From: Microdochium bolleyi
Lineage: Eukaryota; Ascomycota; Sordariomycetes; Xylariales; Microdochiaceae
Direction: 5' to 3'
Assembly: GCA_001566295.1 (NCBI GenBank)
Contig: KQ964247.1
Location: 2,046,001 to 2,110,000, forward strand
Length of the DNA stretch: 64,000 bases
The position numbers were made by a program, and so were the translations under genes. Below are positions 57,573 to 64,000 of this stretch, piece by piece. Position 1 is the first letter of the stretch, and every line of letters starts with the position of its first letter. The notes beneath the pieces are model-generated. The model saw only the letters and a program-made list of their open reading frames with translations. It made no database searches and was not told the DNA's origin.

Positions 57573-58707
57573 GGTCGGCATAAGGGGGGACATACACATG
57601 TACTATCTGGAGAAAAACAGAGTTTTGGCGTTTACTGGAGCTTTTTGTGCCCTTTCGGCGATGATACATCCCGCTGGATTTGCTGCGGCAGGTCGGTTTT
57701 GGAACACCTGGAAAGGAGAAAGCGGTCCAGATCTTAATTTCTTGGACCCATGAAAGGCATTATAGAGAAGAAAACAAGAGGACATCCAATTGGAAATGTG
57801 CACCACATGGCAGGCTCGGAGCGTGCCAGGTGCTCTTCTCTGGGCGCAATCGTGTCCGCAGTATGGCCAGGCCATGGCTTCTGACGGCCAAGCTCTCCTC
57901 AAGCCGCCAGGCATAGATAGGTGTCTTCGAGGCTGACCATGATGATGCATGCTGTGGGACAGCCGACGACGTAATTGCTCCCAAGCTTGGCCCAGATACT
58001 GGGAAATGGAGGGTCCACCGTCCCGTCCAGAGGCCGGACGGCGCCCCGCAACGCTTTCCAGAGGCGCAGTAGTTCATAGGCTGTCGCCGTGCCGATGCCC
58101 GCGAGTGAGAGAGGCCGCAGGGTCCCGGCATGGGTTGCGGGCAGGTGGGACTAGTGCAGGGCGGCGGCCACCCATGGGTTTAGCCTTGTTTACTGGACCA
58201 CAGGTGACGGGAAGGTAAACACGGGTCAGAGTGCCCAGCTGAGGAGCGGAGGCAGCCGCAGCAAAAGACAAGGTCTGGACACCACCGGAGCAACGAGTGC
58301 GTTGGTTCTCATCCTGCTCCTCCCTGGCCTTTCTGTCGCAGCTGTGCTATTCGCATCTACGAAATCCGTCGCCAGCTACACGTGTCAACGGCCCCGTTCA
58401 ATCTTCGGAAACCACAAGCCCGACGTCACTGCCCGACAAGGAGACCTTGGTGTCACAGGCTGCCTGCCGCAACCTCTCCAAGCAAAGACGTCACCTGCTG
58501 CTGAGACATCGCATTCCAAGGGGTCCTGCACCCCTCGACTAACGTCTTAGCCGATCTCCTCCATCGTCGGCACTGAGCTGCCATCCGCTGCCGCATTCGA
58601 GGTGCCTGGCGCTCCTAGGGTCTGAGCGGTCTCTGTGGCCATTTGCATCGGCCCAGTCACGTCAGCCTCAGGTCTAGGCGAACAGCATAGCAGACAAACC
58701 GAACGCT
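57573..58707. other. Tandem spacer between AOS1 and the coiled-coil gene
   Basis: 1.1 kb between a stop and the next plus-strand start. It should contain the AOS1 3' UTR and the promoter of the next gene. Frames within it are short and unrecognised. Confidence 0.45.
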
Positions 58708-60141
58708 ATGCTGAGCGAAGGCCACCTCCGTTCCCAAGGAACGGCATATGTCTCTCCTCGTGGAAGCTTCAGTAACTCGGAACTCTATCGGACGTCGCTA
58801 TCCCAAACCGACAGGGCAGCAGCAGACCAACATGAATCTGCAATGACCGACGTCGACCTCGGCGAGCCACGTCCCTCAACGCCGCCGGCCGGCCGTAGTA
58901 GCAGCACACATCAGCAGCATCGCTCCCCATTCACGCAGCACAGCAGGCAGCACTCGACGCCAACCTTTCCCATACCCCAATCCGCCCCAAGATCGCCTTC
59001 GCCGCTGCGGTCCCACCTCAGCTTCTCGAACAACGACATGCCTTACACAGGTGACGGGCAAGGCTCTCGGCAGCTGGATACACAGGCGGGGGGGTTTGGC
59101 GGCTGGTTACGCCGGTCCTCTACTCCTTCCGTGCAGGATACGCCTCTATCGCCAGATACAACCCCCAAGTCGGTCCGGACCTCAGTACTGTCGACAGGAC
59201 CGGCGAAATCTACCCCGCAGTCGAAGCTCGGGCTCTTCGCGTCGTCCGTGACGGCGTTTGCGAACCGGCTCGGCAACCAGGCCCCTGCACACAGCATCGA
59301 TATCGACGATGAGCTCTACAACATGGACGTCGAGGCAGCACTGTTCCCTGCCCCAATGTCCCCTTCCGAGAGGGACACCTTCTCGCCATCTGCCTACAAG
59401 AACCTGCAAGCGAACGCAGTCGGAATATCGCTCAAGATGCAGAATGCCTATCGCCAGCAGACTTTGGCTCTGCACGAGGTACAAAGCGAGCGTGATGCCC
59501 AGCGGGAAGAAATCGAGGAGGCTCGACTACGTATCGCACTGTTCAAGACGCAGCTCGAGGAGATGGCCACGAAAGCAGCAGAGCAGGAGCAGGAGATGCG
59601 GAGACTAGTAGACGAGCTGCGTGCAGAAAAAAAGCACGACAGGCACGAGGCCGAAAACCGTAGCAACATTGCGAGCTCCGTCGTCAGTGAGGATCTCGGG
59701 ATCGACGATGAGCGAGACCGCAGGCGGTGGCGCGAGAGTAGCGGCACGGCGAGTAGCGCTACGGAGACGGATGCCGATAGTGGGCTCGACGAGGGGGAGA
59801 GCGTGTTCTCTAGGAGCCGCAGTCCTACTATCATGACGAGCATCACAGAGAACAACGAGAAGCCTCCTGCTACGGTGACGTCGAGACCTGCCAGTCTCCA
59901 CGTTCCTGCTCCGAAGACTCAGCTGCCCCGGCAGCTATCGACGTTCCAGAGAATTGTCAAGGGTATCGCGGAAGGCTCATCAGACGGGTGTAGAAACTGC
60001 AAGGGTCAGGACTCGAGCACGGCGTGGAACACAGTCAGTGTGCTCCGTGATGAGAACAAGGATCTCAAGCAGCGTGTCGTACAACTCGAGGTCGCTGTAG
60101 AGGGCGCGCTGGATCTGGTGAACGGCATTGGTCTCCGGTAA
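58708..60141 (+). CDS. Coiled-coil fungal protein of unknown function
   Basis: Single exon, 477 aa, ATG at 58708. The first ~190 residues are polar and low-complexity, rich in Ser, Pro, Gln and Thr. A short ordered stretch (SKLGLFASSVTAFANRLG, then DELYNMDVEAALFPAPMSP) precedes a long heptad-rich coiled coil at about residues 235-315, including ALHEVQSERDAQREEIEEAR and QEMRRLVDELRAEKK. An acidic/Ser linker follows. The C-terminal 60 residues have FQRIVKGIAEGSSDGCRNCK and a second coiled coil (LRDENKDLKQRVVQLEVAV). The protein probably oligomerises. I recall similar sequences in Pezizomycotina but no assigned role; cytoskeletal, septal or scaffold functions would be guesses. Confidence 0.8.
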   Translation: MLSEGHLRSQGTAYVSPRGSFSNSELYRTSLSQTDRAAADQHESAMTDVDLGEPRPSTPPAGRSSSTHQQHRSPFTQHSRQHSTPTFPIPQSAPRSPSPLRSHLSFSNNDMPYTGDGQGSRQLDTQAGGFGGWLRRSSTPSVQDTPLSPDTTPKSVRTSVLSTGPAKSTPQSKLGLFASSVTAFANRLGNQAPAHSIDIDDELYNMDVEAALFPAPMSPSERDTFSPSAYKNLQANAVGISLKMQNAYRQQTLALHEVQSERDAQREEIEEARLRIALFKTQLEEMATKAAEQEQEMRRLVDELRAEKKHDRHEAENRSNIASSVVSEDLGIDDERDRRRWRESSGTASSATETDADSGLDEGESVFSRSRSPTIMTSITENNEKPPATVTSRPASLHVPAPKTQLPRQLSTFQRIVKGIAEGSSDGCRNCKGQDSSTAWNTVSVLRDENKDLKQRVVQLEVAVEGALDLVNGIGLR

Positions 60142-61016
60142 GGGCGAGGGTGTTTGAAAATCAAGATTTTGTCGGAGAAAGCATTGCAGGAGCATCTCGA
60201 GCGGTTGAAGTTTGGGTTTTTCTTTTTCTTTTTTACTTTCTTCTTCTCCTACTTGTGTTCCAGTCGATCGGGGGGCGGGTTCTTCTCTATATCAGGGGTT
60301 TTCTACATACAAGGTGCATCGCAGATTGGCGTCTCTCGGCCTCGAGCATAAGATAGATCTTGTTGCATCTCCCATACTCGCTGTCGCGCGAATATGTGAC
60401 TTGGCATGTTCGCTTTTAACGAGTACCTAGCAGGCCATCAGCTACATAGGTCTCTGAAGTGGTAGAGCTTCTGGTATTGCTCAATGTTTTCGTCTTCCCG
60501 ACTGACTTCCTCGGAGACACATATTGTGCAGACTCGATAGAGTTTCGCCTCACACTCATTCTCAGGGCAGCTTTCGATTTTGATCACCGACAGCCTGTAA
60601 GGGCATGACCTCGACCGCGTTCCAGAGCCAGCTGACGATGTCCGGTAGTGAGCATAGCTGCGCACGGTACTCCGTGTCGGAATCAGCACGGACACCGAAG
60701 TAGATAAATATGAAATTTGTTTCATTGTTCAGGTCCCTCGTCGTCTCCCTCAAGCGAGACCGTGTGATGTTGCCGCCTCGTCCCGCACCCTGCTTCACGA
60801 GGAGAGTCGCTATCTCGTCCACAGATATGTACAATGCCAGGCCGATCGGTCGTTCTCCGTCCGCCGACGCCTTCAGCGACGCTGCTCATGGCCGCAATCC
60901 ATCTCCAGGCTCCTCTCAGGTGACACCTGCTCCGTCGTCCAAGCAGAGGCTTGCTTCACGCAGGGCGCCCTCATTGCATCCTCCACTCTCCTCCCTCGTT
61001 CGTGTCGAGCCGCGCT
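60142..61016. other. Convergent spacer with a possible relict
   Basis: 875 bases between the stops of the coiled-coil gene and NDUFB3. The first part is T-rich, as in a 3' UTR. The part near 60780-61010 reads on the minus strand like broken ankyrin repeats (see the pseudogene entry). Confidence 0.4.
60562..60885 (-). pseudogene. Possible ankyrin-repeat relict
   Basis: The minus frame is open from 60885 to a stop at 60562 but has no ATG and no obvious upstream exon in frame. It reads ADGERPIGLALYISVDEIA then TLLVKQGAG at 60862-60780. That is close to the ankyrin pattern of DG-x-TPL-x-LA, then E-I-x-x-LL, then GA. Just upstream, in another frame (about 60916-60990), GALREASLC and LDDGAGVT resemble the degenerate ankyrin units common in fungal NACHT proteins. 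Downstream residues do not look like ankyrin. The similarity is short and could be chance; no functional claim is made. Confidence 0.2.
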
Positions 61017-61513
61017 CTAGTGGTGCTCCTCGCCATGGCCGTGGTGCTCGTCCTTGAGGAAGAGCTGCTCGTACGCGAGATATCCGGCGAAGGCGACCGT
61101 CGCGATGCCGAGGCCTGGGAAGGCGCGGTTGAAGCGGTTCCACCTCGAGAACTGGCCTGTGTAGCGCCACGCCTCACTGTGGCAGACATGTGTCCAGTAT
61201 CAGTACTCTCCATTGCGCTTCGTGCTGCGGCCGCCGGACTGCTCGGCTGACTGTTCTCATCTGGTGGGGTGGACTAACGCTCTCTCCCAAGGGTCGTATC
61301 TGGGCTGCCCGGCGGAGGCGGCGAACTTGCCAATGTCGAAGCCGGTGAGGTTGGGCTTGGGGCCCTTGTCGGCTCGCAATATCCTAGAATGCGGGCACAG
61401 AGAAGTCGTTAGCCTCATCGCCAATTAACGCCTTGAGGGCACGACTAGAGGAAGCTGCCAGTAGTCCCGACTCGAGCGGAGAGGGCGTGGGTTCCATACC
61501 GTGAGGGGTACAT
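61017..61513 (-). CDS. Complex I accessory subunit NDUFB3 (B12 family)
   Basis: Proposed exons: 61513-61500, 61383-61279 and 61176-61017, giving 92 aa. No single reading frame covers it, but the spliced product is clear: KGPKPNLTGFDIGKF, then YDPWERA|EAWRYTGQF, SRWNRFNRAFPGLGIATVAF and AGYLAYEQLFLKDEHHGHG. The last junction uses donor GTTAGT and acceptor CACAG (intron 61278-61177). The first intron (61499-61384) has donor GTATGG, branch GCTAAC and acceptor TCTAG, and gives MYPSR|ILRADK. An alternative without that intron starts at 61418 and gives 99 aa with another N-terminus. The protein has one membrane helix and a His-rich tail, as in NDUFB3. It sits in the membrane arm of NADH:ubiquinone oxidoreductase in the mitochondrial inner membrane. 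Confidence 0.85.
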
Positions 61514-62646
61514 GATAGGTGCTGTGTAGAGGCGGGCACAGCGAGAACTGAATCCGGTGATGTAGGTCTTTCCTCGCCGATGGGATGTCGTCGTGGATTG
61601 TTGCACTGGCATCAATGGCAGCACGCTCGCAGCGCGGGCGGGTCGTGCAGGTGTGGGGGCTACGAATGTGGTTGTCTGCCAATCACGTAGCCCCATTAAC
61701 AAACCTCGCGCAGCTGTCGCAGTGGCTGACAGCTGCACAGCTGCAAGGCTGCTGGAGTCTGAACCACGAAATCTATCTCTGAGCCTCGAATGGTGTGCAC
61801 GACATCGTGACCAGATTGACACTTGGGCAAAGCTCCGGGTGTCGATAGTTGTCGAGCTCATTGATTGGAAAAATTCCGGAGCAAATACTGCATGGCATCG
61901 ATTGTTGCATCCATGCTCACCACGGTAATAGGCGTGGTTTGCTATGAGTTGCGCACCCAGCGAGGAGAACAGCACAGATCGAGTCACCGAAGGCAGCTCC
62001 CGTTTGCTGGTTGTGCAAACTCGGGACTTTCCATTGAAAAGTGGCAAAGCGCAAGGACGAATCCTGTTGTGACCTCAATTGAGCAGGTACAGAGTCAGTC
62101 GGCGTGACAGAAATGTAAAGTGTTGGATGCTTCTTGAGGTTGGGTCAGCGTACCTTACCTACTTCAATGGCGGATCTGAGCTGGGCAGGGCTGGCTAGAT
62201 CGCACAGCTGGGGTACGTACCTCCCTCCATCCCGCAATTCACCAAGCTCAGATCTGTGCAGGCGCGCGCTCGCAATCCTGATGCGTCTGAGCCATTCCGC
62301 CCACCACTCGACCTCCCTCCACGCACACGGTCACGATCCTCACCACCGGCTACCCGACCCGACGATTCACTCCAGCATCGCCTTCCCGCATCCTAACCGA
62401 TCAGTCTCAGCTCCAGCTATTGCTGCTCTACCGCGATATTGAGTACACACAGCACGAGCCCCGCCACCAACTCTTGTCCGCAGCCCAACGTCGTTCACAC
62501 GAGCCTCCGATCGGCGTATCGCTCGCCGCCAGCCAGAGCACTGGTCTTCCGCTCTCTCCATGCGGTTCGACGACAACCACTCTATCACGTACTCGAAGTC
62601 TACAGACATATAGCGCTCGTGCATCCAACTGGGCGGCCTCAATACG
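61514..62646. promoter_or_regulatory. Divergent promoter region of NDUFB3 and CAF1
   Basis: 1.13 kb between outward-reading starts. A minus frame of 200 codons (61445-62047) overlaps it and the NDUFB3 start. It is Ser/Thr/Arg-rich without a recognised domain and is not annotated as a gene. Confidence 0.4.
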
Positions 62647-64000
62647 ATGCCTCCAGTCACTGGTTCCCGCTTCCAGAGCGGGCCAGTCCCAATGTATCAC
62701 AACCAGTTCCCTTCGCATCCTTCACAATCCCATTCGACAGGTCACCAACCACAATCACTCGCCAATCCTGCCTATCTAACTGCCAATGCGCAGTTGAGCC
62801 CTTTCGGTGGAGGTGGTCTCGCGCTCGGAGGTGGGATCGGCGCCGCGGGTGCCGCCTTCGGAGTGGGTGACCAGACTGGCTTCGCAAGCCATGCCGCCAG
62901 GTCCAGCTTCCAGCATGGCGCTCAAATGCAGCAGCAACAGCAGCATCTTCACCAGCAATCACACAGCCTGGGCGGCGAGCGCGGACCACGGAATGCCGGC
63001 GCTGGCAAGGCCAGGATTCGGGAGGTCTGGAAGCACAACCTCGAGGAGGAGATGGCAGCGCTCATGGATCTGGTGCAGGACTATCCTTACATCGCAATGG
63101 TAAGACCAGCCTCCAGAGCATAGACCTCTCTGGTGCCGGCTCGGCCTACTGACCTTTCTTCCTCCCCCGACAGGATACCGAGTTCCCTGGTATTGTCGGC
63201 AGGCCAATGGGCAACTTCCGGGGCAAGAGCGATTACCACTATCAATGCCTCCGAGTCAATGTCGATCTGCTGAAAGTTATTCAGATTGGCATCAGCCTGT
63301 TCAACGAGAAGGGCGAGACACCACCAGAAAGGCCGCACCCGTCAGACGGCCACACACAAAGCAAGCGTCATGGCCCCGTGCCCCAGACCTGGCAATTCAA
63401 CTTCAAGTTCTCACTTCAGGATGATATGTTCAATCAGGCGTCCATCGACTCTTTGAAGGAGGCCGGCATCGACTTCAACGCGATGGAGCGTGACGGCATA
63501 GACCCAAACAAATTCGCCGCGCTCTTGATTCCCTCCGGCCTCGTCTGCTTCCCTCAGATAAAGTGGCTGTCCTTCCACGGTGGCTACGACTTTGGGTACC
63601 TCACAAAGCTGCTCAACGACGACAAACTGCCCAAGGACGAGTTCGAGTTCGACAGTATATTGAAAAAGTGGTTCCCTTCGGTTTATGATGTCAAGCACCT
63701 GATGAAATACGCTGTCAAGCTCCACGCCAATGGCTTGGTGACTCCTAACCCTGGGCTAGTCGAGATCTTCCAGAAATTCGAGCAGAAGTCAGGTCTGGAA
63801 AGCACCGCCGACGCCTTGAAGATCAAGAGAGTTGGAATAGCACATCAGGCCGGCTCCGACAGCCTTCTTACGGGCAAAGTCTTCTTCGCGCTCAAAGAGC
63901 GCATCTACGACGGCGAGATCCCCGATGACCATATTGGTAAGATCTGGGGGCTTGGGTTCTCCGGCCTAGAGATGCCCATAGCAGCACACCTCGGAGCTGG
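62647..64000 (+). CDS. CAF1: CCR4-NOT deadenylase CAF1/POP2 (3' part outside window)
   Basis: Exons 62647-63099 and 63174 to beyond 64000; the intron 63100-63173 (74 nt) starts GTAAGA and ends ACAG. About 426 residues are visible. Residues 1-120 are Gln/His/Gly-rich and disordered. The DEDD nuclease domain starts near residue 122 (RIREVWKHNLEEEM). Acidic residues D152 and E154 (MDTEFPG, across the splice site), D290 (HGGYDFGYL) and D380 (HQAGSDSLLTG) form the catalytic set, with H375 the family histidine. Other family segments are VGRPMGNFRGKSDYHYQCLR, VDLLKVIQIGISLFNEKGE and WQFNFKFSLQDDMFN. It shortens poly(A) tails as part of CCR4-NOT in the cytoplasm. The sequence is still open at the right edge, so the C-terminus and any later introns are not seen. 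Confidence 0.95.

Noticed and set aside
61445..62047. 200-codon minus frame upstream of NDUFB3, in frame with the proposed MYPSR start
   Set aside because: It could extend the NDUFB3 N-terminus upstream, but the sequence is Ser/Thr/Arg low-complexity and the family has a short N-terminus. Treated as promoter DNA.

Overview
The window is a piece of the nuclear genome of a filamentous ascomycete (Pezizomycotina). It has short GT-AG introns (mostly 54-140 nt) with CTAAC/CTGAC-like branch sites. It carries fungal versions of conserved eukaryotic genes: BRE1, SET2 with a TFIIS-like middle, BDP1, RAD23, TIF6, AOS1, CAF1 and BMT5. It also holds several proteins I know only from fungi. Coding sequence is moderately GC-rich, and third positions are strongly C-biased in at least one gene (GABA transaminase). 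I cannot fix the order; Dothideomycetes or a related class is a guess.

Layout, left to right. A secreted, probably GPI-anchored DUF7729 protein (minus, 877-2153) and a full-length ABCB/MDR-type exporter (minus, 5643-9730). A SARAF-like protein (plus, 12174-13133) converges on BRE1 (minus, 13693-16378). BRE1 is divergent from BDP1 (plus, 17534-19420), which converges on RAD23 (minus, 20128-22096). Next is a four-helix membrane protein with a long Ser-rich tail (minus, 23109-24479), then about 8 kb in which I find no gene. GABA transaminase (plus, 32516-34021) converges on SET2 (minus, 34371-37258). After a 3.7 kb divergent spacer comes an AT-hook protein (plus, 40975-42191), then BMT5 (minus, 43593-44504). 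A 952-aa RGG-rich protein (plus, 46565-49666) converges on TIF6 (minus, 50556-51701). Then an unnamed 585-aa fungal protein (minus, 52851-54728), SUMO E1 subunit AOS1 (plus, 55848-57572), a coiled-coil protein (plus, 58708-60141), complex I subunit NDUFB3 (minus, 61017-61513), and the deadenylase CAF1/POP2 (plus, from 62647), cut by the right edge.

The genes do not form a pathway cluster. They are core housekeeping genes: chromatin marking (BRE1 for H2B ubiquitylation, SET2 for H3K36 methylation), Pol III transcription (BDP1), ribosome biogenesis (TIF6, BMT5), ubiquitin/SUMO (RAD23, AOS1), mRNA decay (CAF1), mitochondrial metabolism (GABA transaminase, NDUFB3) and membrane transport. I recognise no biosynthetic cluster, transposase, tRNA, rRNA or CRISPR array, and I found no convincing new multi-gene system. 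The more interesting points are gene-structure oddities: tiny first coding exons, stop-free in-frame introns, a SARAF model without a signal peptide, five conserved-looking proteins of unknown function, and a possible ankyrin-repeat relict. Exon boundaries were derived by reading splice signals and protein continuity by eye. Start codons were checked to be ATG, because many open frames here begin only at GTG or TTG.
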